Assembly (NCBI GenBank): GCA_913776255.1
Contig: CAJYLV010000009.1
Location: forward strand, 62,001-126,000
Direction: 5' to 3'
Source: an uncultured Sphingomonas sp.
Lineage (GTDB): Bacteria > Pseudomonadota > Alphaproteobacteria > Sphingomonadales > Sphingomonadaceae
Length of the DNA stretch: 64,000 bases
The notes under the pieces were generated by a model. That model saw nothing but the letters and a program-made list of their open reading frames with translations. It was not told where the DNA came from and made no database searches. The stretch's first letter is position 1; every line of letters starts with the position of its first letter. A program made the position numbers and the translations under genes. Of the stretch, positions 48,885-58,558 are shown one piece after another.

Positions 48885-49040
48885 TGAAGAGAAACGATAC
48901 GGTCAATCGGTCGGCCGAGCGGGCACAATCGCCCGAACGTCACTCGATCCCAAGCGCAAAGGCCGTCGCCTCCCTCGCTCGCCGCTTGACCGCGCCGCCG
49001 CCATCGGCATCGTGCGCCGACACGATTTCGCGAGGCATCA

Positions 49041-49844
49041 ATGACTTACCCGATCGATCGACGCGCCGTGCTGGCGGGTGCCACCGCGGGCGGCATGGCC
49101 CTCGCCACCACCGGCACGCAGGCGCAGCCACGCGGCACCACGCCCGCGCCGGAAATCTACGAGCTGCGCACCTATCATCTCGTCAACGGCCCGATGCGCG
49201 CGCGGCTCGACGCCTATCTGCGCGACGCCTTCATCCCGGCGGCGCGGCGCGCGGGCTGCGGACCGATCGGCGTTTTCACCGTCAGCATCGGCCCGGCCAG
49301 CCCGAGCGTGCTGGTGCTGGTCCCGCACGCGACGCTCGCCGACTTCGCGGCGCTGTCCGCGCGGCTCGCCGCCGACCGCCAGCATGCGCAGGCCGGTGCG
49401 CCGTTCCTCGACGCGACGCCGGCCGCGCCGGGCTTCGCGTCGCTCGACGTCAAGCTGATGCGCGCCTTCCCGCACCTGCCGCGGATCGAGGTGCCGGCCA
49501 CCGGGGCCGACCGGCTCTTCGAGCTACGGACCTATCACAGCCCGAGCGAGCGGACGGGCGCGACCAAGATCGCGATGTTCGACACCGGGGGCGAGATCGA
49601 GATCTTCCGCCGCACCGGGCTGACCCCGGTGTTCTTCGCACAGGATCTCACCGGCGAGCGGCTGCCCAGCCTGACCTATATGCTCACCTTCCCCGATCTG
49701 GCGACGCGCGAACGCAACTGGCGGACGTTCGGGTCGGACCCGGCGTGGAAGCGGCTGATCGCCATGCCCGGGCTGACCGATCCCGAGATCACCACCGGGA
49801 TCGACAACCGCATCCTCGGCCCGACCGCCTATTCGCAGGTCTGA
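49041..49844 (+). CDS. NIPSNAP-family exported protein (Tat-like signal)
   Basis: DRRAVLAGATAGG; two NIPSNAP repeats IYELRTYHLVNGPMRARLDAYL / LFELRTYHSPSERTGATKIAMF. Confidence 0.92.
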   Translation: MTYPIDRRAVLAGATAGGMALATTGTQAQPRGTTPAPEIYELRTYHLVNGPMRARLDAYLRDAFIPAARRAGCGPIGVFTVSIGPASPSVLVLVPHATLADFAALSARLAADRQHAQAGAPFLDATPAAPGFASLDVKLMRAFPHLPRIEVPATGADRLFELRTYHSPSERTGATKIAMFDTGGEIEIFRRTGLTPVFFAQDLTGERLPSLTYMLTFPDLATRERNWRTFGSDPAWKRLIAMPGLTDPEITTGIDNRILGPTAYSQV

Positions 49845-49876
49845 CAGGCGGCCGGGGAGGACCGGACCCGTTAGAT

Positions 49877-49966
49877 CGTCGCCCCGGACTTGATCCGGGG
49901 TCCCGCTTCTTCCTGTCGATCGCCGCACAGAAAGAAGCGGGATCCCGGATCAGGTCCGGGATGACG
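49877..49966. repeat. Inverted repeat, CCGGACTTGATCCGGGGTCCCGC family
   Basis: Both arms present between convergent genes. Confidence 0.8.
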
Positions 49967-49975
49967 GGAGGAGGT

Positions 49976-50122
49976 TCACCCGCGTCCCGGGGCCAGACGC
50001 TGCGCCATCGCGCGCTCGACCGGGGTAAGGCCGGCGAGCGGATCGTCGTTGATGCGGCGCTTGGGAGTCGAAGCCGGCTTGGCAGTACCGAACAGGCTCA
50101 GGGTCGTGCGGGTCATGTTCAT
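49976..50122 (-). CDS. Hypothetical small protein (48 aa)
   Basis: MNMTRTTLSLFGTAKPASTPKRRINDDPLAGLTPVERAMAQRLAPGRG. Confidence 0.4.
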   Translation of the reverse strand: MNMTRTTLSLFGTAKPASTPKRRINDDPLAGLTPVERAMAQRLAPGRG

Positions 50123-50214
50123 CCTTTTGGGCGATCGGCGCGCCATGCGCCGGGCATGGCAGGAACCGGAATGTTCGGGCTTGGTTCCACGCCCACACGC
50201 ACAGGGAGCCGGTG

Positions 50215-50973
50215 ATGGACAAGGACCGCTACGCACACGCGCTGGAGAAGGCGCAACTCGCGCTGGTCGAGGCGCAGCTCGCCGCGGTGCAGGCGGGCGA
50301 GCGCGTGGTGATCGTGCTGGAAGGTCGCGACAGCGCCGGCAAGGACGGGACGATCAAGCGGATCGTCGAGCATCTCTCGGTGCGCTACACCCGCGTCGTC
50401 GCGCTGCCCAAGCCATCCGACCGCGAGCGCACGCAATGGTATTTTCAGCGCTATGTCGCGCACCTGCCCGCCGCGGGCGAGATCGTGATCTTCAACCGCT
50501 CGTGGTACAATCGCGCCGGGGTCGAGGTGGTAATGGGCTTCTCGACCGCGGCCGAACAGGCCGAGTTCCTGCGCGATGCCCCCGATTTCGAGCGGATGCT
50601 GGTCGAAAGCGGCATCCGGCTGGTCAAGCTGTGGCTCGACATCGACAAGGACGAGCAGGAGGAACGGCTGAAGGCGCGCCGCACCGATCCGCTGAAACAG
50701 CTCAAGGTGTCGGACATGGACAAGGTCGCGCAGGCCAAGTGGGACGATTATTCCGCCGCGCGCGACACGATGCTGGTGCGCACCCATACCCCGCTCGCGC
50801 CCTGGTATTGCGTGCACGCCGACCACAAGAAGCCGGCGCGGATCGCGGTGCTGCGGCATCTCGTCCACCAGATCGCCCCGGCGCGGATCGCGCAGGAGGT
50901 GCCGGTCGCCGATCCGGCGGTGCTGTTCACGTTCGAGCGCGCCGCGCTGGAGGACGGACGGCTGGCGCGCTGA
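50215..50973 (+). CDS. ppk2: Polyphosphate kinase 2 family
   Basis: VIVLEGRDSAGKDGTIKRIVEHLS, WYFQRYVAHLPAAGEIVIFNRSWYNRAGVEVVMGF. Confidence 0.96.
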   Translation: MDKDRYAHALEKAQLALVEAQLAAVQAGERVVIVLEGRDSAGKDGTIKRIVEHLSVRYTRVVALPKPSDRERTQWYFQRYVAHLPAAGEIVIFNRSWYNRAGVEVVMGFSTAAEQAEFLRDAPDFERMLVESGIRLVKLWLDIDKDEQEERLKARRTDPLKQLKVSDMDKVAQAKWDDYSAARDTMLVRTHTPLAPWYCVHADHKKPARIAVLRHLVHQIAPARIAQEVPVADPAVLFTFERAALEDGRLAR

Positions 50974-50999
50974 TCGGATCGGCGGTAATTCCCGCGCGC

Positions 51000-51350
51000 A
51001 TGGGCATCCTGTGCGTTCTCGGACTTCATCGCTGGACCGGCCGGTCGACCGCGCGTGCCGGCACCACCGTCTATCGCTGCGCGGCGTGCGGCGCGCGCCA
51101 GGTGCTCCATGACCACCGCACCCGGCGGCGCAAGCGCAGCTGGGCGGCGGTCGCGCTGGTGTTGTCCGGCGCGATCTGGTTCGTCGGCTACAATCTGGTC
51201 TTCCACGGCCGCACCCGCGTCCTCCACACCGCCTCCGCCGCGGCGCGCAAGGCGGAGGTCGTCGCCGGCCGCGGCCGCGCCGCGATCCACCGCGCGCAGG
51301 GCGACAGCGGCGCCTATATCGACGGCGACGACGGCGGAGAGCCGCAATAG
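51000..51350 (+). CDS. Hypothetical protein with N-terminal zinc-ribbon-like Cys pairs and one TM
   Basis: MGILCVLGLHRW...YRCAACGARQ...WAAVALVLSGAIWFVGYNLVF. Confidence 0.6.
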   Translation: MGILCVLGLHRWTGRSTARAGTTVYRCAACGARQVLHDHRTRRRKRSWAAVALVLSGAIWFVGYNLVFHGRTRVLHTASAAARKAEVVAGRGRAAIHRAQGDSGAYIDGDDGGEPQ

Positions 51351-51412
51351 GCCGGATCGACCGTCGGTCTTTCCGGGCAGGTAATCGTCATCACCTGTCC
51401 CACTTCCCTCGT

Positions 51413-51494
51413 TCGTCGCCCCGGACTTGATCCGGGGCCCCGCTTTTTGCGTCCCCGGCAGGAAGCGGGATCCCGGATCAGCTCCGGGATGACG
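51413..51494. repeat. Inverted repeat, CCGGACTTGATCCGGGGCCCCGC family
   Basis: Both arms present between convergent genes. Confidence 0.8.
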
Positions 51495-51518
51495 GAGCTT
51501 CGATAAATATCCCTCCCT

Positions 51519-53222
51519 TCAATGCGACGCCGCCGCCGCCGCACCGATCCCTGTCTCGGCGCGGACGTGCTGCGCCAGATACCCGCCGCGATCGACTGCG
51601 GCCCGCCCGCTGCGATCGAGCAGCGACACCAGCCAGATCGTCACGAACGCCGCCGGCATCGAGAAGATCGCCGGTGACGAATAAGGGAAGATCGCGGCGG
51701 GATAGCCGAGGATCTTCTCCCACACCGCCGGCGACAGCACCGTCAGCACCACCGCCAGCACCAGCCCGAGCGTCCCGCCCGCGACCACGCCGCGCGTCGT
51801 GCAGCCCTTCCAAAACAGCGACAGCAGCAGCACCGGGAAATTGCCCGACGCCGCCACCGCAAACGCGAGGCTGACCATGAATGCGACGTTCTGCTTCTCG
51901 AAGATGATGCCGAGCAGGATCGCGACCACCGCCAGCACCAGCACAGTGCGCCGCGACACGCGCAGCTCGGCAGCGGGATCGGCCCGCCCCTTGCGCAGCA
52001 CCGTCGCATACAGGTCGTGGCTGACCGCCGACGCACCGGACAGCGTCAACCCGGCGACCACCGCGAGGATCGTCGCGAACGCCACTGCCGAGATGAAGCC
52101 GAGGAACAAATTGCCGCCGACCGCATGCGCGAGATGGATCGCCGCCATGTTGCCGCCGCCGAGCAGCGCGCCGGCCGGATCGAGATAGCGCGACGCGGTC
52201 GCGACCAGCACGATCGCGCCGAAGCCGATGATGAAGGTCAGCAGGTAGAAATAGCCGATCCACCCCGTCGCCCACAGCACCGACTTCCGCGCCGCCTGCG
52301 CATCGGGCACCGTGAAGAAGCGCATCAGGATGTGCGGCAGCCCGGCGGTCCCGAACATCAGCGCGAGCCCGAACGACACCGCCGACACCGGGTCCTTGAT
52401 GAAATTGCCCGGCCCCATGATCGAGCGGCCCTTGGCAGCCGCTTCCGCCGGATCGGCGCCGGCCGCGGCGGCGAGCCCGCTCTTGACCGCCACCGCGCGC
52501 GCGAACAGCGCCTCGAACGAGAAGCCGAACTGCCACAGCACCGCCGCCGCCATGAACGTCGCGCTCCCCAGCAGCAGCACCGCCTTGACGATCTGCACCC
52601 AGGTGGTCGCGGTCATGCCCCCGAACAGCACGTACAGCGTCATCAGCACGCCGACGATCACCACCGCATATTCGTAGCGCAGCCCGAACAGCAATTTGAT
52701 GAGCTGTCCCGCGCCCACCATCTGCGCGATCAGGTAGAAAAGGACCACCGTCAGCGTGCTGATCGCGGCGAAACTGCGCACCGGGGTCTGCGCGAAGCGG
52801 AAACTGGCGACATCCGCGAACGTGTACCGGCCCAGATTGCGCAACCGTTCGGCCATCAGAAACAGGATGATCGGCCAGCCGACGAGAAATCCGATCGAAT
52901 AGATCAGCCCGTCATAGCCGTCGGCGAAGATCTGCGCCGAGATGCCAAGGAACGACGCCGCCGACATGAAGTCGCCCGCGATCGCCAACCCGTTCTGAAA
53001 CCCGGTGATTCCACCGCCGGCGGTGTAGAAGTCGCCGACCGTCCGCGTCCGCCGCGCCGCCCAGCGCGTGATGCCGAGCGTCAGCAGCGCGAACGCCGCG
53101 AACATCAGGATCGCGGTCCAGTTGGTCGCCTGCTGCACCGCCTCCCCCGCCAGCGCATCGGCAAAGGCCGGCGCGGGCGTCAGCATCGCGCCGAGCGCGA
53201 GCGCGGTCGCACGGCGCCTCAC
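51519..53222 (-). CDS. Sodium:solute symporter (cation/acetate, ActP-like)
   Basis: Multi-[37 protein letters not shown]. Confidence 0.94.
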   Translation of the reverse strand: MRRRATALALGAMLTPAPAFADALAGEAVQQATNWTAILMFAAFALLTLGITRWAARRTRTVGDFYTAGGGITGFQNGLAIAGDFMSAASFLGISAQIFADGYDGLIYSIGFLVGWPIILFLMAERLRNLGRYTFADVASFRFAQTPVRSFAAISTLTVVLFYLIAQMVGAGQLIKLLFGLRYEYAVVIVGVLMTLYVLFGGMTATTWVQIVKAVLLLGSATFMAAAVLWQFGFSFEALFARAVAVKSGLAAAAGADPAEAAAKGRSIMGPGNFIKDPVSAVSFGLALMFGTAGLPHILMRFFTVPDAQAARKSVLWATGWIGYFYLLTFIIGFGAIVLVATASRYLDPAGALLGGGNMAAIHLAHAVGGNLFLGFISAVAFATILAVVAGLTLSGASAVSHDLYATVLRKGRADPAAELRVSRRTVLVLAVVAILLGIIFEKQNVAFMVSLAFAVAASGNFPVLLLSLFWKGCTTRGVVAGGTLGLVLAVVLTVLSPAVWEKILGYPAAIFPYSSPAIFSMPAAFVTIWLVSLLDRSGRAAVDRGGYLAQHVRAETGIGAAAAASH

Positions 53223-53527
53223 GCGTCATGCTCCACGCGCAGCGCGTCGACCAGCTGATCGAACCCACGCGCCGCCCGGCACACGTAGATGCCGGTCAGC
53301 ACGATCGCGAGCACGATCACCACAAAGCCGGCGACGATCCCGATCGAGGTGACGCCGGCGCCGATCGGCCGCGCCAACAACGCCTTGTCGAACGCGATCA
53401 GCAGGATGAAGCTGAGATAGGCGACCAGCATCACCGCGGTCAGTGCCCAAGTGAAGCGTCCGCGCCGCCGCACCAGTTCCCGAAACCGTGAATCCGCCGC
53501 CACGCGCGCCGCTTCCGCGTCGTCCAT
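53219..53527 (-). CDS. DUF485 family membrane protein
   Basis: [42 protein letters not shown] overlap with symporter. Confidence 0.92.
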   Translation of the reverse strand: MDDAEAARVAADSRFRELVRRRGRFTWALTAVMLVAYLSFILLIAFDKALLARPIGAGVTSIGIVAGFVVIVLAIVLTGIYVCRAARGFDQLVDALRVEHDA

Positions 53528-53604
53528 CCGCCCCTCCCCTTGTTGCCGCTACCATGCAGCAATGCGGGCGGGGCGCAAGGGCGACGCGAGGGACCCACGT
53601 GATC

Positions 53605-54186
53605 TCAGGCGCGGGCGGTCGTTCGCGATGCGACAGGTCGCCGCCGCAAGTGCGCCCCGACGACGCCGAACCCGGCGATCATCATTGCCCAGGTCGCCGG
53701 CTCTGGCACGGCGCCGCTCGCCGGATCGGCGGACGTGATCGTGAACGTCCCGCTCCAGAAGCCGTGCGGCGTGGCTTCCGCATTGTAGGTATCAAGCAGT
53801 TCGAGACGGAGCAGGCCATCTTCGTTGAGCGAGAAGTCCATCCCCATTGCGATCAGGTCGGCGATTCCGTCGAAGCGTTGCTTCCCGTCCCCTTCGGTAT
53901 GTTCGGCCGGGGTGTACCGCGCCCAGTAGAAGTCGCTGTCCCCGAACCATGCTTGCTGGTCCGAGAGCCAGCTCGGCTCGGTTGCCTCGACCGTCACCGA
54001 ATAGGCGATCGCGGTGATGTGAGCGAAGGCGCCGATATCCTCCAGGATGAGGGTGTTGCCGTCGGCACCGCGCCCGCCGTACGCCGGCGCGCGATCGAGC
54101 GGAATGACGGTGGTGGCGGCGTGTGCCGACAGCGGGGCCAGCACGAGCGCCAAGGTGGCCGCGGCGGTTTTGAGGAAGGATGCCAT
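53605..54186 (-). CDS. PEP-CTERM sorting-domain protein
   Basis: Signal peptide and C-terminal VPEPATWAMMIAGFGVVGAHLRRRP. Confidence 0.92.
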   Translation of the reverse strand: MASFLKTAAATLALVLAPLSAHAATTVIPLDRAPAYGGRGADGNTLILEDIGAFAHITAIAYSVTVEATEPSWLSDQQAWFGDSDFYWARYTPAEHTEGDGKQRFDGIADLIAMGMDFSLNEDGLLRLELLDTYNAEATPHGFWSGTFTITSADPASGAVPEPATWAMMIAGFGVVGAHLRRRPVASRTTARA

Positions 54187-54239
54187 GCCGAAAAATCCCT
54201 GATTAGCTGTTGCGTCGATGGCGTGTGCGGGCGCGCGCC

Positions 54240-56096
54240 TCAACACTGCAGCCATGTGTCGTTGTTTCCGTTGAGCGTGTAGTTCGGCGCCCAGGTGCCG
54301 GGCTGAGCCTCGGCGTCGCACGCCTTGACCGGGCCGGTGCGCGGCACCGCCCCCTCCACCTTGATGCTGTAGGGAAAGCGGGTACCCTTGATCGGCTTGC
54401 CCAGATCCTGCCAGCCGAGGCTCTCATACCGGTACGGCGTCGCCGTCACGGCGAGATAGGCACGCGTTCCCGCCGGGATGGTCAGCGCGGCGCTGCCGCT
54501 GCCGGTGCCGCTGGCCTTGCCCAGCGCCGAATAAACCGGGGTGTTGTCGGCGCCGACCGCGACGATCACGAAGCGCCATGCCGCGGCATTCGCCTTGGTG
54601 CCGCCGGTCAGCGTGACGGTCACCTTCTGCCCGGCGACCGCCGTGAGCGGGATGAGGTGAGTGCCCCATTGCAGCAATTCCCGCTCGACCGGCGGCGCAT
54701 AGGTCGTGCCATTGTCACCGCTGGTCGCGACGAGCGGCGTGTAGAAATGGCCGATCGAACTGGTCGTCGCGGTCGGGCGATAATTATCGATCAGATGCGC
54801 GCGATTGACGAAATCCATCGCCACCAGTCGTGCACCGTACCATCCCGCGTCGTCGGCGAACGAGGCAAAGCCCTGCGGATAGGCCCCGGTCTGCTTGCCG
54901 CGCGCGATGATCGCCTCGGCATAGTCCCGCGGCACCTCACTCCAGCCGTTCTGCGGCTTCGCGGCCGGTTTCCACACGTCGAAGACGAGGCTGCGCGTCC
55001 GGTCGTTTTCGAACAGGTAACTGATGAACGGGAAAGCGCCGTAGCGCGAAACCGAGAAGAACGGCCCGCTCTCCAGATTGTTGAGATACCAGGCAAGTGC
55101 GGCGCTGCCCGGGCTGACGGTGTAGAGCGACCATTCCGCGCCCGTCTCCCAGATCTCGAAACTTTGGCTGAAGCCGCCAGACCAAGCCTGAATGACGTGA
55201 CCGAATTCGTGAGCGAAGACCTTGGAGCCCTTGGCGAGTGCCCAGGCGGAAATGCCCATCTCCTTGCCCGCCGAAGCGCCGCAACTATCCTTGTCGGTGC
55301 CGTTGGAATTGGGCCTGCCCGTACCGCACAAATAAATGTTGATCTTCTGCTTGTCATCGCTCTTGGCAAACGGCATGGGCGCGCCCAGCACGTCCCGATT
55401 CATCAGCCATATCCGTTCAAACCATTCACCGGTGTCGCGCAGGACCTCTTCCATGCTGCGCCCCTGCTGCGCGATGGTCTTCGGGAAGTCGTAGTCGTCC
55501 GTCGTGCCATTGCCATACCAGAAAGCGAAGTGCTGCGTCTCGTAGACGTGGAGATCGCCGCTCTCGAGCAAGGCGGGTGACGTCAGCGGCTTCCCGTCCG
55601 GATCGGGATCGCTGAACTTGATTCGATAGGTGGCGGGATCGGGCACGACGGGGTGCTGGGCCGCTCCCGCTTCGATCGCGGCCAGATCGGCGTCCGAAAA
55701 GGACTTGGCGGCGAAAGCGCGGCGACAGCCATCTTCCATTTCCAGCACGACCGACCGGTAGGACTCGCCATAATCATAGCCGAATGCCTCGACGAGCCGC
55801 GCGGTGAACGGCGCGCCGTAGGCGGAGCCGGCGACAGCCTGCGGAACGGCGGGTGCCGACGGCAGCCGTGGAGTCCAGATCCGCGCCTCGTTCTGGCCCC
55901 ACGGCCAGCGCGTCGACCGGCTCTGGCAGCCGACCGATGGCGTCACGTCGGGCGACAAGGAGAAGCTGCCCAGGCTGTGCGCCGCCGCCGTCACGGTGTT
56001 CGCCACGGATGCGAGCGGTGACTGTCCGTCACCTTGCGCGCAGCCTGACAGCAAAGCGGCGATCGCCACACTGCCGACCAACCCAAACCTTGCCAT
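54240..56096 (-). CDS. Secreted lipoprotein, HExxH metallopeptidase-like
   Basis: Lipobox LLSGC; KVFAHEFGHVIQAWSGGFSQSFEIWETGAEWS. Confidence 0.75.
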   Translation of the reverse strand: MARFGLVGSVAIAALLSGCAQGDGQSPLASVANTVTAAAHSLGSFSLSPDVTPSVGCQSRSTRWPWGQNEARIWTPRLPSAPAVPQAVAGSAYGAPFTARLVEAFGYDYGESYRSVVLEMEDGCRRAFAAKSFSDADLAAIEAGAAQHPVVPDPATYRIKFSDPDPDGKPLTSPALLESGDLHVYETQHFAFWYGNGTTDDYDFPKTIAQQGRSMEEVLRDTGEWFERIWLMNRDVLGAPMPFAKSDDKQKINIYLCGTGRPNSNGTDKDSCGASAGKEMGISAWALAKGSKVFAHEFGHVIQAWSGGFSQSFEIWETGAEWSLYTVSPGSAALAWYLNNLESGPFFSVSRYGAFPFISYLFENDRTRSLVFDVWKPAAKPQNGWSEVPRDYAEAIIARGKQTGAYPQGFASFADDAGWYGARLVAMDFVNRAHLIDNYRPTATTSSIGHFYTPLVATSGDNGTTYAPPVERELLQWGTHLIPLTAVAGQKVTVTLTGGTKANAAAWRFVIVAVGADNTPVYSALGKASGTGSGSAALTIPAGTRAYLAVTATPYRYESLGWQDLGKPIKGTRFPYSIKVEGAVPRTGPVKACDAEAQPGTWAPNYTLNGNNDTWLQC

Positions 56097-56219
56097 CCGA
56101 TCCTCCCCCTTAAGTTCGTATAAGGTATCGGATCGTGGTTAGTGGCGCGTCAATGAGCGATCAGGCGCTTTCGCTTCGGCATGCGCTCGCAGTGACCCGG
56201 AATGGGCATCGCGGTATCG

Positions 56220-57200
56220 TCAAGGTTTGCTACCTCTCGAGACGAGGCTCGGCGCCGCCGCGCCATCGGTCATCCGCACCGGCAGGATGCGCCCGTCTTT
56301 CGCGTAGCGCAGCCGGTCGATCGCCACCTGCCGCTCGCCCGAGAACGGTGCCGGACCCTGCGGATTTTCCCAGCGGTGGTACACGATCAGCCATTCGCCC
56401 GTCGGCGCCTGGACGAAGCTGTGATGCCCCGGCCCCTTATGCGTGCGGTCGCTGGTCAGGATCGCGCCGCGATACCGCCACGGGCCGGTCGGGGACGGCG
56501 CGGTGGCGTAATGCACCGAATAATCCGCGGCGTTGAAGCGCCCGTGGCTGTAGGAGAGATAATAGGTCCCGTTGCGCTCGTGCATGAACGCGCCCTCGGT
56601 GAACTGCGGCGGCGTCGCGACGGGCACCTCGCGCGACAGCCCGACCATGTCGGGGGTCAGCTCCCAGACGCGCAGCCTCGCCCCGGCGCTGCCCCCGGCA
56701 TAGAGATACGCCTTGCCGTCCTTCGGGTCGACGAACACCATCGGGTCGATCGCCTCGAATCCCTGACCGCCGGTCACCAGCGGCTGCCCGCTGTCGCGAT
56801 ACGGCCCCGCCGGGCGATCCGCGACCGCGACGCCGATCCGGCTCGGCGTCGGATTCTGCGGGCCGACCGAATAATAAAGATACCATTTGCCGTCGCGGGT
56901 CGCGACGCCGGGCGCCCACAGGAAATGCTCCGGCGCGCCGTCGGCGCCGATCCACGCGATCTGGTCACGGCGGATCAGCTCGCCGCGCGGCTGCCACGTC
57001 CTGAGATCGCGCGACGAGAACGCGCCGAAGCGATCTGCCGCCCAGCTGCCGCCCGGTCCGCCGGTCGGGAACACCCACAGCTCGCCGTCGATCATCGTCG
57101 CATGCGGGTCCGCACCCTGGAATTGCGGATTGTCGGCCAGCGCCGGCGCGGCGACGGCGCCCAGCAGCAGCGCGGCGGAAAGGAGCGGCAAACGGATCAT
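56220..57200 (-). CDS. GH43-like exported glycoside hydrolase
   Basis: Signal peptide MIRLPLLSAALLLGAVAAPALA; GADPHATMIDGELWVFPTG, HFLWAPGVATRDGKWYLYYSVG, IDPMVFVDPKDGKAYLYAGG. Confidence 0.9.
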   Translation of the reverse strand: MIRLPLLSAALLLGAVAAPALADNPQFQGADPHATMIDGELWVFPTGGPGGSWAADRFGAFSSRDLRTWQPRGELIRRDQIAWIGADGAPEHFLWAPGVATRDGKWYLYYSVGPQNPTPSRIGVAVADRPAGPYRDSGQPLVTGGQGFEAIDPMVFVDPKDGKAYLYAGGSAGARLRVWELTPDMVGLSREVPVATPPQFTEGAFMHERNGTYYLSYSHGRFNAADYSVHYATAPSPTGPWRYRGAILTSDRTHKGPGHHSFVQAPTGEWLIVYHRWENPQGPAPFSGERQVAIDRLRYAKDGRILPVRMTDGAAAPSLVSRGSKP

Positions 57201-57230
57201 AAACACCTGTCCGGTCGGGTTACTAAATCC

Positions 57231-57248
57231 AAATGGTAGGATAATTTC
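57231..57248. promoter_or_regulatory. Candidate GntR operator (AAATGGTAGGATAATTTC)
   Basis: GTAGGATAA core shared with sites at 33568 and 34406; between divergent GH43 and GH5-like genes. Confidence 0.4.
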
Positions 57249-57316
57249 TCGCCTTTGCCGATAGTTGAGTTGTATGCCCCGCATCGGGAACCCCGACAGA
57301 GGAAGGAGAGGAAGCG

Positions 57317-58456
57317 ATGAACAGGCGGCTTCTGACGGCGCTGCTCACCGTCGCCACGATCACGATCGCGCTGCCCGCCGACGCGCGTGCGCGCTGGAGC
57401 GAGGCGCAGGCGAAGGCATGGTATCGCGCGCAGCCGTGGCTGGTCGGCGCGAACTACACCCCGGCTTCCGCGATCAACCAGCTGGAGATGTGGCAGGCCG
57501 AGACCTGGGACCCGCAGGCGATCGAGCGCGAGCTCGGCTGGGCGCAGGGCATCGGGATGAACACGATGCGCGTCTTCCTCCACGATCAATTGTGGCAGCA
57601 GGATCCGGCCGGGTTCCGGCGGCGCATCGACCAGTTTCTGACGATCGCCGCGCGCCACAGGATCAAGCCGCTGTTCGTGCTGTTCGACAGCTGCTGGGAC
57701 CCCGATCCGAAGCTCGGCCCGCAGCATCCGCCGATCCCCGGCGTCCACAATTCCGGCTGGGTGCAGGGTCCCGGTCTGCCCGGGCTGCGCGACAAGCGCC
57801 GCTACCCGGCGTACAAGGCCTATGTGCAGGGGGTGATCGGCGCGTTCCGCGACGATCCGCGCATCCTCGGCTGGGACGTGTGGAACGAGCCCGACAATGG
57901 CGCCGATCAATATAGGGGACAGGACGGCAAGGAGCCGCTGGTCCGCGCGTTGCTGGCACAGGTGTTCGGCTGGGCGCGTGACGCCGAGCCGTCGCAGCCA
58001 CTCACCTCGGGCGTGTGGCAGCATGACGACTGGTCGCCGACCGGTGGCAAGCTGACCGCGATGGAGACGCTCCAGCTCCGCCAGTCGGACGTGATCTCGT
58101 TCCACGATTACAGCTGGCCCGAGACGTTCGAGGCGCGCGTCAAGCAGCTGCTGCCCTATGATCGCCCGATCCTGTGCACCGAATATATGGCGCGCGGCAA
58201 CGGCTCGACGTTCGACGGATCGCTGCCGATCGGCAAGCGCTACGACGTCGCGATGATCAACTGGGGGTTCGTCGACGGCAAGACGCAGACGCGGCTGCCG
58301 TGGGACAGCTGGAAGAAGCCCTATGTCCTCGAAGAGCCGGTGATCTGGTTCCACGAGGTGTTCCGCGGCGACGGCACCCCGTACCGCCGCGCGGAAACCG
58401 ACCTGATCCGGACGCTCAGCACCGCGCCGCGCGGCGTGGTGCCGGCGAGGCAATGA
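57317..58456 (+). CDS. GH5-like (TIM-barrel) exported glycoside hydrolase
   Basis: LGWDVWNEPDN acid/base and RPILCTEYMARG nucleophile-type motifs; signal peptide. Confidence 0.85.
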   Translation: MNRRLLTALLTVATITIALPADARARWSEAQAKAWYRAQPWLVGANYTPASAINQLEMWQAETWDPQAIERELGWAQGIGMNTMRVFLHDQLWQQDPAGFRRRIDQFLTIAARHRIKPLFVLFDSCWDPDPKLGPQHPPIPGVHNSGWVQGPGLPGLRDKRRYPAYKAYVQGVIGAFRDDPRILGWDVWNEPDNGADQYRGQDGKEPLVRALLAQVFGWARDAEPSQPLTSGVWQHDDWSPTGGKLTAMETLQLRQSDVISFHDYSWPETFEARVKQLLPYDRPILCTEYMARGNGSTFDGSLPIGKRYDVAMINWGFVDGKTQTRLPWDSWKKPYVLEEPVIWFHEVFRGDGTPYRRAETDLIRTLSTAPRGVVPARQ

Positions 58457-58558
58457 ACCGGATATGTCGGAAAACGTAAGGAAAAAACCACATTCTTCCT
58501 CACCTGTCCTTGTGACACCTTAACCGAAATCACGTAATTGTCGCTCCATGGACATGTC

